From positions 2,322,001 to 2,386,000 of the forward strand of contig NZ_CP092831.1 in assembly GCF_022531965.1 (NCBI RefSeq): a DNA stretch of 64,000 bases, given 5' to 3'. The position numbers and the translations under genes are program-made. The stretch is from Paenibacillus peoriae. Its GTDB lineage: Bacteria > Bacillota > Bacilli > Paenibacillales > Paenibacillaceae. This document shows, in pieces, positions 7,446-15,802 of the stretch. The notes under the pieces are model-generated. The model ran no database searches. It saw only the letters and a list, made by a program, of their open reading frames with translations, and had not been told where the DNA came from. Within the stretch, counting starts at the first letter, position 1, and each line of letters starts with the position of its first letter.

Positions 7446-8249
7446 TTGAAGATAGGTTTTTTTGATTCAGGATTGGGTGGAATTACAGTATTGTCCGAGG
7501 CACTAAGACGTTTGCCAAACGAAAATTTTGTATACATGGCGGATACCCTTCATGTGCCTTACGGGACGAAAACTCCCCAAGAGGTGCTTGGTTATGTCAA
7601 GGCTTCAGTGCAAACGATTCTAAAAGAAGATGTTAAGGCACTGGTGATTGCCTGCAATACGGCTACAAGTATCGCGGTTGCGGAGCTAAGGAAGGAATAT
7701 CCTATTCCGATTATTGGTATGGAGCCAGCTGTGAAGCCAGCGGTCGAGATGAACCGGGCTAATGGTAAAAGAGTTCTGGTGTTAGCCACACCATTGACGT
7801 TGAAACAATCTTGTTATGCAGCACTCGTATCCAGAGTTGACGATCATGGGAGCGTGGACTCACTACCTCTGCCGGAGCTAGTACATTATTGCGAACAGTT
7901 GAATTTTGACCGGGCAGAAATGTCCGCATATTTTAACCGTGAGTTGTCTTCGTTCAATCTCGACATATATGGTACGGTGGTATTGGGATGTACTCATTAT
8001 CCTTTTTATAAGGAAATTCTAAGGGAACTACTGCCTTCTCATATTCAGTTAATTGACGGGAGCCAGGGAACAGTTAGACGGTTGAAACAGGTGTTGTCTG
8101 AGCGTAATTTGCTGGAACCTTCGCCAAAATCCAGTCCATCGCAGGCGGGACACATTACATTTCTATGTTCTAGTCAGGATGAGGCCTATGTGCGTAAGAT
8201 GGAGCGGGCGCTTGAAATCTATACGGAGCATGAAAAGATTTATTTTTAA
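7446..8249 (+). CDS. racE: glutamate racemase
   Basis: Interconverts L- and D-glutamate for peptidoglycan synthesis in the cytoplasm. The two catalytic cysteines are in VIACNTATS and VLGCTHYPF (Cys70 and Cys182 counted from the TTG start). The N-terminal KIGFFDSGLGG and MADTLHVPYG are family signatures. I prefer TTG 7446, five bases behind AAAGGTGA (7433-7440); a GTG at 7437 inside that ribosome site would add three residues. It gives 267 residues, the usual length. An 11-bp inverted repeat follows the stop (8257-8314). Confidence 0.93.
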   Translation: MKIGFFDSGLGGITVLSEALRRLPNENFVYMADTLHVPYGTKTPQEVLGYVKASVQTILKEDVKALVIACNTATSIAVAELRKEYPIPIIGMEPAVKPAVEMNRANGKRVLVLATPLTLKQSCYAALVSRVDDHGSVDSLPLPELVHYCEQLNFDRAEMSAYFNRELSSFNLDIYGTVVLGCTHYPFYKEILRELLPSHIQLIDGSQGTVRRLKQVLSERNLLEPSPKSSPSQAGHITFLCSSQDEAYVRKMERALEIYTEHEKIYF

Positions 8250-8256
8250 AAGAAGA

Positions 8257-8314
8257 GCGGCTGGCGAACGTGTGGGATTATCTTAATGAAATTATCCAAA
8301 AAATCGCCAGCCGC
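8257..8314 (+). repeat. 11-bp perfect inverted repeat between racE and the kinase gene
   Basis: GCGGCTGGCGA (8257-8267) and TCGCCAGCCGC (8304-8314) separated by 36 bases. No T-run follows. It lies in the 98-base gap before the ATG at 8348 and could form an mRNA hairpin limiting readthrough or protecting the racE message. Confidence 0.6.
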
Positions 8315-8347
8315 ATTGTGGATCAGACGCACGGAGGGAGGCGTGAA

Positions 8348-9214
8348 ATGGACGTTCAACTAATCCTGAATGAGCTTTATGCAGCAGGCGTGCTTGAAGG
8401 CCATATGCAAAATCTCAAACCGCTGACCGGCGGTACTTCGAGCGAAGTGGTTGTTGTCATGGATGGTACCAGGCCTCGATATGTGATTAAGCAAAATGAT
8501 CATGCGATTGTAAAAGCCGAGGCGGAGTTTTTACATACCTATGTACAGATTGAGAAACTATCGCGTTTGGTTTATGTAGATCCGTTGCACCGTTATTTGG
8601 TATACACGTTCAGGTCAGGGCTCACACAGTATCATGGACGAAACAAAAGCAATTTGTTGCTTCATCTGGCGACGGAGGTGATCTCGCACTATAAGCCTTT
8701 TGGTGAGGAACGTCATTATGGTTATCCGGACCACCCGTTTGTGGAATGGAAAGATTTTCTGCTGCACAGAACGAAGGAATCTGGAAAGATCATACAAGAC
8801 ATTTTACCCCGTGAGGATCATCGTTTCGTTCATACCCTTGTGGCTGGATCGCCGCAACGGAATATTAAATATTTGCTTCATGGCGACTGTGGAGTACATA
8901 ATTTTGTGTTTAACGAAAATGGCACATTGACGGGTATTATTGATCCTGATCCCGTGGTGGGAGAACCCCTATATGATCTGATATACGCCTTTTGTTCTTC
9001 ACCGGATAGGCTGACCATAGATACCATTTTGCCTTCCTTAGAGAAGCTTGAGCCGGAGATGACAGGGGAATACGAGCTAAACAGGGAAGTGTTACTGGGA
9101 CTATATTTTCGTATAGCCACCTGCATTTGTCGTCATCCGGAAGATCTCGATCAATATACAGAAGCGTGGACCTATTGGCTTAACAGGATTCGCTGTAAGG
9201 AAGAGGGAATATGA
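8348..9214 (+). CDS. aminoglycoside phosphotransferase/choline kinase-fold protein
   Basis: 288 residues of the APH (PF01636) kinase fold. Visible motifs: lysine VIKQN in the N-lobe, the Brenner motif HGDCGVHNF and the metal-binding IDPDPVVGEPLYD. HGDCGVHN replaces the usual HGDLHxGN, with catalytic Asp and Asn kept. ATG 8348 is chosen for GGAGGGAGG ending six bases upstream; a GTG at 8270 lacks a ribosome site. The substrate cannot be read from sequence: such proteins phosphorylate small alcohols, sugars or antibiotics. It probably shares the racE transcript. Its stop codon overlaps the start of a broken VOC gene (ATGA at 9211). Confidence 0.75.
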   Translation: MDVQLILNELYAAGVLEGHMQNLKPLTGGTSSEVVVVMDGTRPRYVIKQNDHAIVKAEAEFLHTYVQIEKLSRLVYVDPLHRYLVYTFRSGLTQYHGRNKSNLLLHLATEVISHYKPFGEERHYGYPDHPFVEWKDFLLHRTKESGKIIQDILPREDHRFVHTLVAGSPQRNIKYLLHGDCGVHNFVFNENGTLTGIIDPDPVVGEPLYDLIYAFCSSPDRLTIDTILPSLEKLEPEMTGEYELNREVLLGLYFRIATCICRHPEDLDQYTEAWTYWLNRIRCKEEGI

Positions 9215-9300
9215 GCATACAAGGATGGAATCATATTTGCTTTTCGGTACCAGATTTGGAGAAATAGATACATTTTTATCAAAAAGTACTAGAGCATATC
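9211..9300 (+). pseudogene. 5' fragment of a fosB-like VOC thiol transferase gene
   Basis: Reading from ATG 9211 gives MSIQGWNHICFSVPDLEK, a TAG stop, then IHFYQKVLE in the same frame. This matches the N-terminus of FosB-type fosfomycin-resistance enzymes (NHICFSV with the metal-binding His, then LEKSIEFYQKVL), with the serine codon changed to TAG. Similarity stops near 9295, where the opposite-strand MFS remnant begins. The matching C-terminal part of such a gene lies at 12790-12999. Clearly broken; the identification rests on motif recognition. Confidence 0.75.
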
Positions 9301-9612
9301 AAAAAACTTGATTTTTAACCCAATGCAGATAGATGCAAGCAACAGAAATAATACTCCACTCCAGGTAATCAGGTGTGTTCCCATCTGTGATAGAAACCAT
9401 CCGCCTAAGGTGGTGCCAATCGTGACACCTAAATTTGCAAAGGAGACAAACAAGCTATTAGCAAATTCAGGTGCTTCTGAGGCCTCCGAAGTTAACCAAG
9501 TTTGACTTACAATCAGACCGCCGGTAAAAACAGCCCCCCATATAATTATTATTATAATCATGGGAATGTAGTAAGCTCTTTTGGGAAAAACTTTGCAAGA
9601 GAACGTTTCCAT
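9289..9612 (-). pseudogene. C-terminal fragment of an MFS efflux transporter
   Basis: About 107 residues with three to four hydrophobic segments, e.g. YYIPMIIIIIIWGAVFTGG, then GVTIGTTLGGWFLSQMG and a final helix. This is the end of a DHA1-type (AraJ/YdhP-like) major facilitator; 'LGVTIGTTLGGWFLSQMG' matches the helix-10/11 region. The first 250-300 residues of a normal transporter are missing, and the upstream bases (to 9688) hold no continuation in frame. It is a decayed remnant inside the split fosB region. Confidence 0.7.
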
Positions 9613-9688
9613 TATTCAGCGTCGGAGCTGACAAAATCCATCCTAGCCGGTGAAGCACTTCCAGCAACCGCGTAGGAACATGCAAAGA

Positions 9689-10702
9689 TTAGGATAGCCC
9701 ATGTTTTGCACTGCTGTCCCGAATTTCTAACTGATGCGATATGGACCAGTGGACAGCAGCCAATTCCTCTCCTTTAATAAGCTTAATGAGATTGCGGGCG
9801 GCGACCATGCCCAGTTCGGATGCTGAATATCGGACAGTTGACAATTTAGGCCGGATTATTGTAGCCATATCAATGTCGTCAAATCCCAAGAAAGAGACCT
9901 GTTCAGGTATTTTCACCCCATTCTCGGCCAGAAAGTTCATAGCGCCTATGGCAATTCGGTCCGTCGCGCAGAACACCGCACTGGGCAATGGGCCTGAATG
10001 ATAAAGTTTTCTCATAGAGGTTACGCCGTCTTCAACTGAAAAGCCGCTTTCCAACACACGTTCGGGACGTACTGGCAGGTGAGCGGCCTTCAATGCCTGT
10101 TCATAGCCCAAAAAACGCTGATTGCCCACTGAAATATCTCCCGCAGCTCCCCGCAGCATCGCGATATCCTGATGTCCCTGCTGAATTAGATAAGTTACCG
10201 CTTCAAAAGCAGCCGTTATGTTGTCAACATGTACGGAAGGAATGGATTTGTCTCGAAAATCCCGTCCGACAAGGATGCAGGGAATTCCCGCCGCTTCAAT
10301 GAGCGCGTATAGCGCATCCCGGATTCCGTCTACCGATATGATAATTCCGCTCGCCTGCATTTCACGGAACATATTGTAATAGTGTATTTCAGAGTCCGCG
10401 TCCCCCCCTGACAAGGCGATTATGACATCGAAACCGTATAGATGCGCTACTTGATTGATGCCTTCAACCATGTTATCAAAGACGTTGTTTTTAATCTCGG
10501 GCAGAAGTACTCCAATCAGAGATGTATTATTCTTTACCAGTGTCCGTGCTATGGCATTTGGACGGAATTGAGTGGCTTCAAGGACATCTAGAACTCGTTT
10601 GCGTATTTCACTGTTCACCGTCTGGCTGTTATTGATCACTCTGGAAACCGTTGAAATGGAGACGTTGGCCATTCGAGCCACATCTTTTATAGTCATTTTC
10701 AT
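9689..10702 (-). CDS. LacI-family transcriptional repressor
   Basis: About 337 residues. HTH at the N-terminus (TIKDVARMANVSISTVSRVI), followed by a periplasmic-binding-protein-like sensor with the usual SAVFCATDRIAIGAMNFL and VSFLGFDDIDMA segments. It is divergent from a GPH sugar symporter gene (11020); two identical operator palindromes lie in between, so it most likely represses that transporter in the absence of a glucoside or oligosaccharide. The start is uncertain: ATG 10702, ATG 10696 and GTG 10711 are all possible and none has a strong ribosome site. Intact in length. Confidence 0.9.
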   Translation of the reverse strand: MKMTIKDVARMANVSISTVSRVINNSQTVNSEIRKRVLDVLEATQFRPNAIARTLVKNNTSLIGVLLPEIKNNVFDNMVEGINQVAHLYGFDVIIALSGGDADSEIHYYNMFREMQASGIIISVDGIRDALYALIEAAGIPCILVGRDFRDKSIPSVHVDNITAAFEAVTYLIQQGHQDIAMLRGAAGDISVGNQRFLGYEQALKAAHLPVRPERVLESGFSVEDGVTSMRKLYHSGPLPSAVFCATDRIAIGAMNFLAENGVKIPEQVSFLGFDDIDMATIIRPKLSTVRYSASELGMVAARNLIKLIKGEELAAVHWSISHQLEIRDSSAKHGLS

Positions 10703-10827
10703 TGTACACACCGACTTTCAAGCAAGTATTTATTTAGAAAAAGGTTCTCAAAGTGAATTGAATTTATTATATCAGTTTATTGAATTGTTTATTGAGTTTA
10801 ACAAAGATTCCAGGGCAAAGAAAGCGC

Positions 10828-10856
10828 TTGACCTTGGTTTATAGGGAGAGTATAAT
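10828..10856 (+). promoter_or_regulatory. sigma-A promoter of the GPH symporter gene
   Basis: TTGACC (10828-10833), a 17-base spacer, TATAAT (10851-10856). The transcription start is expected near 10863, right at operator 1. An AAAGCGCTT sequence overlaps the -35 and could be a catabolite-repression (cre-like) site. Confidence 0.8.
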
Positions 10857-10864
10857 CAACTCCG

Positions 10865-10876
10865 GAAAACGTTTTC
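10865..10876 (+). promoter_or_regulatory. LacI-type operator 1
   Basis: Perfect palindrome GAAAACGTTTTC at the predicted +1. Identical to operator 2 and centred 95 bases from it, about nine helical turns, compatible with DNA looping by a LacI-family tetramer or paired dimers. Confidence 0.78.
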
Positions 10877-10959
10877 TAGCATTTTCTGGACATAAATGAT
10901 TGTTTTTACCAAATAACTAGCTGAATTCAAGGTATTTCGGCTTGTTTTTTGATTATCAA

Positions 10960-10971
10960 GAAAACGTTTTC
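10960..10971 (+). promoter_or_regulatory. LacI-type operator 2
   Basis: Second copy of GAAAACGTTTTC, in the 5' leader 49 bases before ATG 11020. The central CG is typical for LacI-family sites. Confidence 0.78.
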
Positions 10972-11019
10972 CTTATGGCTTGGAATTGTAGAGAATAACA
11001 AGGGAAAAGGAGCATGAGC

Positions 11020-12408
11020 ATGAGAAGTTCGAGCGATATTGTTGTAATGGGAAATGAGGCTTCAAAGCAAACCGGTTCAAATATTTCGCTAAAAGAAAAG
11101 ATGGGTTATGGATTCGGTGATTTTGCCAGCCAGTTGCTGTTTGCCGCCGCAATGACTTTTCTGTCCTACTTTTACACAGATGTAATCGGGATCAGCGCCG
11201 GGGTCATTGGTACTTTAATGCTAGTTGCGCGTGTACTGGATGCGTTTATTGATGTCGCGATTGGGGCTTTGATCGATAAAACGAAGAGCAGACACGGGAA
11301 GGCCCGTCCTTGGTTACTGTGGATGTCCGGGCCATTTGCGTTGTCTGGAGTTCTCTTGTTCACGGTTCCAAGTGGAAATATGACGATCACTATTCTATAC
11401 ATTTACGTTACCTATCTGTTGATGAACATTATCTATTCCAGCATTAATGTCCCTTATGGTGTGCTTAATTCCATGATAACGCAGGATTCTTACCAGCGTT
11501 CTCTGCTTAATATTTTTCGTATGTCTCTAGCGAATATTGGTGCCTTGCTAATTAATTATTTCACCCTCCCGTTAGTGAAGTCGTTCGGCGGCGGTCAAAA
11601 GGGGTGGATTTTCACCTTTATTCTGTTTGGTTTGCTCGGAACCTTCTTATTTCTCGTTACCTTCTTCAGTACCAAGGAAAGGGTTACTCCATCTGTTGTA
11701 CAGAAGCCAATTCCGTTTGGACGTGCTTTTGGAGCGCTGATGCGTAATAAGTATTGGAAATTGATTCTTGGGTTTGCTGTGGTCTATTTCATAAATAACT
11801 CACTGGGCACAGGTATGAATATTTACTACGCACGTTATGTGTTAAAAGACGCCAATCTGATTGGGGTGCTCGGCATATCCTTACTCCTTCCTTCCCTGCT
11901 TGGTTATTTGTTATTGCCTCCCGTCGTCAAGCGGATCGGGAAACGAAATTCATCCATTATCGGAAGTATCCTCCTGATTGTGGGATCGCTTGTTATTGCC
12001 GTCAGTCCCGCAAGTCTTATGGCGGTCTGCCTGGGACTCGTTATTAAAGCGCTTGGACATGCCGCTATTCTCGGAACCTTCTTTGCCATGTTGTCAGATA
12101 CCATTGAGTATGGCGAATGGAAGACAGGGATGCGCACCGAAGGACTGGTGTACAGTGCGGGTAGTTTCGGCACAAAAGCGGGAGGCGGTTTCGGAGCGGC
12201 ACTCATCGGTTGGGGACTGGCATTGGGAGGATATGCTGGTGGACAAGCTACAATCAGTGCCACAGCGCTAGCGTCTATTCATTTCATGTTTATCTACGTT
12301 CCAATTATCTTGGCTGCCCTGCAAATTGTATTGCTGGCATTTTACAACCTAGATAAATTATTTCCCGGTATTGTCAAAGAGCTTGAATTCTTAAAAAACG
12401 CTAAATAA
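11020..12408 (+). CDS. GPH-family sugar:cation symporter
   Basis: 462 residues, about twelve membrane helices, glycoside-pentoside-hexuronide:cation symporter family (MelB/UidB/YicJ type). Signatures: SLKEKMGYGFGDFASQL at the N-terminus, FIDVAIGALIDKTKSRHGKARPWLLW, the INVPYGVLNSMIT loop and DTIEYGEWKTGMRTEG. ATG 11020 is 7 bases after AAGGAG (11007-11012); ATG 11014 would be too close. Divergent from the LacI regulator, with operator control in its leader. The next start codons downstream are the remnant of a GH13 glucosidase gene, so the original operon probably imported an alpha-glucoside for cleavage inside the cell. Confidence 0.9.
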   Translation: MRSSSDIVVMGNEASKQTGSNISLKEKMGYGFGDFASQLLFAAAMTFLSYFYTDVIGISAGVIGTLMLVARVLDAFIDVAIGALIDKTKSRHGKARPWLLWMSGPFALSGVLLFTVPSGNMTITILYIYVTYLLMNIIYSSINVPYGVLNSMITQDSYQRSLLNIFRMSLANIGALLINYFTLPLVKSFGGGQKGWIFTFILFGLLGTFLFLVTFFSTKERVTPSVVQKPIPFGRAFGALMRNKYWKLILGFAVVYFINNSLGTGMNIYYARYVLKDANLIGVLGISLLLPSLLGYLLLPPVVKRIGKRNSSIIGSILLIVGSLVIAVSPASLMAVCLGLVIKALGHAAILGTFFAMLSDTIEYGEWKTGMRTEGLVYSAGSFGTKAGGGFGAALIGWGLALGGYAGGQATISATALASIHFMFIYVPIILAALQIVLLAFYNLDKLFPGIVKELEFLKNAK

Positions 12409-12422
12409 GGAGAGGAAAGCAA

Positions 12423-12518
12423 ATGGAGAAGAAATGGTGGAAAGAAGCCGTATTCAAACCATTATCCACTAAAATTTTTCCTGAATTCTTTGCTTCCTTT
12501 TCAGTTTCTATTCTTTGA
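12423..12518 (+). pseudogene. first codons of a GH13 alpha-glucosidase gene, truncated
   Basis: Starts 14 bases behind the symporter stop with a good ribosome site (GGAGAGG). The peptide begins MEKKWWKEAV, the usual start of oligo-1,6-glucosidase/alpha-glucosidases (WWKEAVVYQIYPRSF), but continues FKPLSTK and hits a stop after 31 codons. The remaining 530 or so residues are absent. I infer a deletion or recombination junction about ten codons in. Bases 12519-12680 hold nothing recognisable. Confidence 0.6.
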
Positions 12519-12686
12519 ATCTCATATTTATCAGAACTACAAGGTAGGTCAACTAAGTTTATGAAGCTCATTGTCTGAGAAGCCCATACTTTAGGCTTAG
12601 GAAACGTTAGCTGAATTAAAGAGCGGTAGTCTAGAATTTAACTATGAAAACCAAGATGTTTTTTTCTTGACCAGTTTTAAAAAAAG

Positions 12687-12726
12687 GACTATAACATCAA
12701 TCTTGATGATGTTATAGTCTTTTTTT
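12687..12726 (+). terminator. strong Rho-independent terminator
   Basis: Perfect 13-bp stem GACTATAACATCA / TGATGTTATAGTC with a 7-base loop and seven T. It ends the symporter transcript. Confidence 0.92.
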
Positions 12727-12789
12727 GATAAGAAATTATTATTTTAACGAGGTCTACCTGAACGAAAACCACAAGAAGGACGTTCTGCA

Positions 12790-12999
12790 ATGGACAATCG
12801 AATCATGTTGAATACCACGCTTATCAAGCTGAGAACTTTTAATGTCATCATTTTGTCCGTACGAGAACGGAATGAACAGGACAAAAGGCCAGTCTATTTT
12901 ACAGATCCAGACGGACATAAGTATGAATTCCACACAGGACAATTGCGGGACCGCCTGGAATATTATAAAATGAAAAAGCATATGACTTTTTTTGAATGA
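12790..12999 (+). pseudogene. 3' fragment of a fosB-like VOC thiol transferase gene
   Basis: From about 12826 the frame reads KLRTFNVIILSVRERNEQDK, then YFTDPDGHKYEFHTG and RDRLEYYKMKKHMTFFE, very close to the C-terminal half of FosB, including the metal-ligand glutamate in YEFHTG. The first dozen codons from ATG 12790 do not match the family and there is no ribosome site, so this is not an intact gene. The 5' part of such a gene is at 9211-9300 on the same strand, so the two pieces flank a 3.5-kb block. Confidence 0.8.
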
Positions 13000-13076
13000 G
13001 TAATTGTTATCGATATAAATGATATAAGTAATAAGTAAGTAATGATTGGGTTCGCATTTAGGAGGAATACGAAAGG

Positions 13077-14471
13077 ATGTCACTGTCTCAGGAAAACGCT
13101 TCCAAGCAAGCGCAAGTCATTAAAACGATGACGGTTTTTGCAATCACTTGGCCGATCTTTATAGAGATGTTGTTTCACATTTTGATGGGTAGCGTGGATA
13201 CGTTCATGCTAAGCCATGTTTCTGATGAGGTTGTATCGGCTGTGGGTGTGTCCAGACAGTTGATTGAATTTACGATTATACTTTTCAATCTGCTTGGTCT
13301 TGGTGTAGGTGTGATCATTGCTCAGCTATTGGGGGCGCAAAAGCATGTGGATGCAAGCCGTGTTACGGCTTCGGCACTAACCTTTAATCTGGTGTTTGGT
13401 CTGGCATTGAGCTTGATGTTTATTGTCAGTCGGGATTTTTTGCTATCCTTTTACCATATTACTCCGACGATTAAGGAAAATGCAGAGATTTATATGATGC
13501 TGGCAGGGGGTTCGCTGTTTCTGGAAGCGCTCATGCTAACCGCAGGTCCGGTTATTCGATCGCATGGTTTTACTAAAGATACGATGATCGTGGGCATTGG
13601 TATGAATATTTTACATATTGCAGGAAATGCATTGCTCATTTATGGCTGGTTTGGTCTGCCGCAGATGGGAGTGGCGGGAGCAGCGATTTCAACGGTTATT
13701 AGCCGTGTTGTAGCATGTGTCTGGATTTTTCTACTGCTGTACAAGCGTGTAAGTGCGCCGATTCGCATCCGGTATTATGTACAGCTACAATGGAGTAAGC
13801 TGGTAGCCATTCTGAAGATTGGTATTCCTGCCGGGCTGGAATGGTTGTCTTATCAGCTTAGCCAAATGATGGTGACCCGGTTTGTCAGCTTTATGGGTAC
13901 AACGGCAATCGCAACCCATTTTTATTCGAATACAATTGTGTACTTTTTTATGGTATTTGGAATGGCTGTAGGGGAGGGGACGGAAATTATTGTTGCCCGC
14001 CTGATTGGAGCAGGAGACAAGGAAAAGGCCTATCATCAACTTTTACGGAGCCTGAAATGGTCTTTGATCATTACGATTGCTGTAATCGTGGTAGTATCCT
14101 TTTTCCGATATGAAGTGATGGCGATCTTTACAGATGAGCCGGCGATCATTCAATTAGGGGCAGCGATTTTGCTTTTCTGTATATTGCTGGAGCCGGGCCG
14201 AGTGTTTAATCATGTTGTCATTAACTCCTTGCGAGCAGCGGGAGATGTTCAGTTCCCGTTAATGATGGCCATAATTTCAATGTGGGGGATTAAAATCCCG
14301 TTAGCATATGTGCTGGGCATTCATATGGGATATGGAGTGCTGGGTGTGTGGATTGCACATGCCTGCGATGAGTGGGTACGAGGCATTTTCCACTATTTAC
14401 GCTGGAAGGGCCGGAAATGGCAGCACAAATCGCTGTTATCCAAGGCTGAACTTCAGGCGGAATCCGTCTAA
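13077..14471 (+). CDS. MATE-family multidrug efflux transporter
   Basis: 464 residues, twelve membrane helices in two homologous halves. It begins TFAITWPIFIEMLFHILMGSVDTFMLSHVSDEVVSAVGVSRQ (residues about 17-60 region), the usual NorM/DinF-type start, with the matching second-half repeat near GIPAGLEWLSYQLSQMMVTR. It is expected to export cationic drugs or metabolites in exchange for Na+ or H+. AGGAGG (13060-13065) lies 11 bases before ATG 13077. Single gene ended by the terminator at 14491. Confidence 0.92.
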   Translation: MSLSQENASKQAQVIKTMTVFAITWPIFIEMLFHILMGSVDTFMLSHVSDEVVSAVGVSRQLIEFTIILFNLLGLGVGVIIAQLLGAQKHVDASRVTASALTFNLVFGLALSLMFIVSRDFLLSFYHITPTIKENAEIYMMLAGGSLFLEALMLTAGPVIRSHGFTKDTMIVGIGMNILHIAGNALLIYGWFGLPQMGVAGAAISTVISRVVACVWIFLLLYKRVSAPIRIRYYVQLQWSKLVAILKIGIPAGLEWLSYQLSQMMVTRFVSFMGTTAIATHFYSNTIVYFFMVFGMAVGEGTEIIVARLIGAGDKEKAYHQLLRSLKWSLIITIAVIVVVSFFRYEVMAIFTDEPAIIQLGAAILLFCILLEPGRVFNHVVINSLRAAGDVQFPLMMAIISMWGIKIPLAYVLGIHMGYGVLGVWIAHACDEWVRGIFHYLRWKGRKWQHKSLLSKAELQAESV

Positions 14472-14490
14472 GGCTGATAGAGAACCTACA

Positions 14491-14532
14491 ACAGACATTC
14501 TCCAAGTGAATTGGGGGATGTCTGTTTTTTTA
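14491..14532 (+). terminator. terminator after the MATE gene
   Basis: ACAGACAT / ATGTCTGT with additional TCTCC / GGGGA pairing and a T7 tail. Confidence 0.88.
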
Positions 14533-14672
14533 CAAAAATAAGCAAAATGGGGATGTTCAAAGTTTTCAAAAATTGCTAGAATATAGTAACCTCGAATGTA
14601 GTAGAGGTTTTCAAAGTTTCATAGTTTCAAAGACGGGTGGTTTCCGATTGAATCCATGAAGGAGGGAATAGG

Positions 14673-15653
14673 ATGGAACGTAAAGTGCATATCATTCCTT
14701 ACCAAGTGATCAAGCAGGAGCAACAAGTGAATGAAATACCGCGAGGTGTAGAGCTGATTCAGGCTCCTGCGGTATGGAACCAGACTCGAGGCCAAGGCGT
14801 GAAGGTGGCGGTGCTGGACACGGGCTGTGATTCGGACCATCCTGATTTGAAGGCGCGCATTATTGGCGGACGGAATTTCACGGATGATGATCAAGGTGAT
14901 CCGGAAATTTTCAAGGATTATAACGGTCATGGCACGCATGTGGCAGGAACCATTGCGGCAGCAGAAAATGCGGATGGTGTCGTGGGTGTTGCTCCAGAGG
15001 CAGACCTGCTCATCATCAAAGTGCTAAACAAGCAGGGCTCCGGTCAATATGACTGGATTATTCAAGGCATCTATTATGCGATTGAGCAAAAGGCAGATAT
15101 CATATCGATGTCACTTGGCGGTCCTGAAGATGTGCCAGAGCTGCATGAAGCAGTAAAAAAGGCTGTAGCTAGCCAAATCTTGGTCATCTGTGCAGCTGGA
15201 AATGAGGGAGACGGTGACGACAGAACGGACGAGCTCGGCTACCCCGGCTGCTATAATGAAGTGATTAGCGTAGGCGCTATCAATTTTGACAGGCACGCCT
15301 CAGAATTCAGTAATTCTAATAATGAGGTGGATTTGGTTGCACCCGGAGAAGATATTTTGTCCACCGTTCCGGGCGGCAAATATGCGACTTTTAGCGGAAC
15401 TTCGATGGCTACTCCGCACGTAGCAGGTGCATTGGCGTTGATTAAGCAGCTGGTAAGTGCGAGCTTTGAGCGTGATCTCACCGAACCGGAATTATATGCA
15501 CAACTCATCAAACGCACGATTCCACTTGGCAATTCTCCTAAGCTGGAAGGCAACGGTCTATTGTACTTGACGGCAGTAGAGGAGCTCTCGCGTATTTTCG
15601 ACGCACAGCGTGTAGCAGGAATACTAACTGCAGGATCATTGAAGGTTAAATAA
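14673..15653 (+). CDS. ispA: intracellular subtilisin-like serine protease
   Basis: 326 residues, S8 family, without signal peptide or long pro-domain. The catalytic triad is Asp49 (VAVLDTGCDSDHPD), His86 (NGHGTHVAG) and Ser244 (SGTSMATPH); the oxyanion Asn is N177. The short N-terminal extension with IIPY (7-10) corresponds to the LIPY-type inhibitory propeptide of Bacillus intracellular proteases. In Bacillus, IspA degrades cytoplasmic protein in stationary phase. ATG 14673 follows GAAGGAGGG. Stands alone between two terminators. Confidence 0.93.
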   Translation: MERKVHIIPYQVIKQEQQVNEIPRGVELIQAPAVWNQTRGQGVKVAVLDTGCDSDHPDLKARIIGGRNFTDDDQGDPEIFKDYNGHGTHVAGTIAAAENADGVVGVAPEADLLIIKVLNKQGSGQYDWIIQGIYYAIEQKADIISMSLGGPEDVPELHEAVKKAVASQILVICAAGNEGDGDDRTDELGYPGCYNEVISVGAINFDRHASEFSNSNNEVDLVAPGEDILSTVPGGKYATFSGTSMATPHVAGALALIKQLVSASFERDLTEPELYAQLIKRTIPLGNSPKLEGNGLLYLTAVEELSRIFDAQRVAGILTAGSLKVK

Positions 15654-15674
15654 ACCGTAACTTCGGATATATAG

Positions 15675-15704
15675 CGGCTCTCCTGTAAGGAGAGTCGTTT
15701 TTTT
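15675..15704 (+). terminator. terminator of ispA
   Basis: CGGCTCTCCT / AGGAGAGTCG with a GTA loop and T7. Confidence 0.9.
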
Positions 15705-15802
15705 GGATTTTAAATCTTAGGAAAAACTCCATTTACATTGCATTCAAATGTCGGGTAACATATATCTCAAAGATAGGCATGAGTCAGAAGTGGAGGATTA
15801 AT

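Noticed and set aside
14588-14609. AACCTC / GAGGTT small hairpin before ispA
   Set aside because: Six base pairs with a 10-base loop and only a short T-run; too weak to call a terminator or operator.
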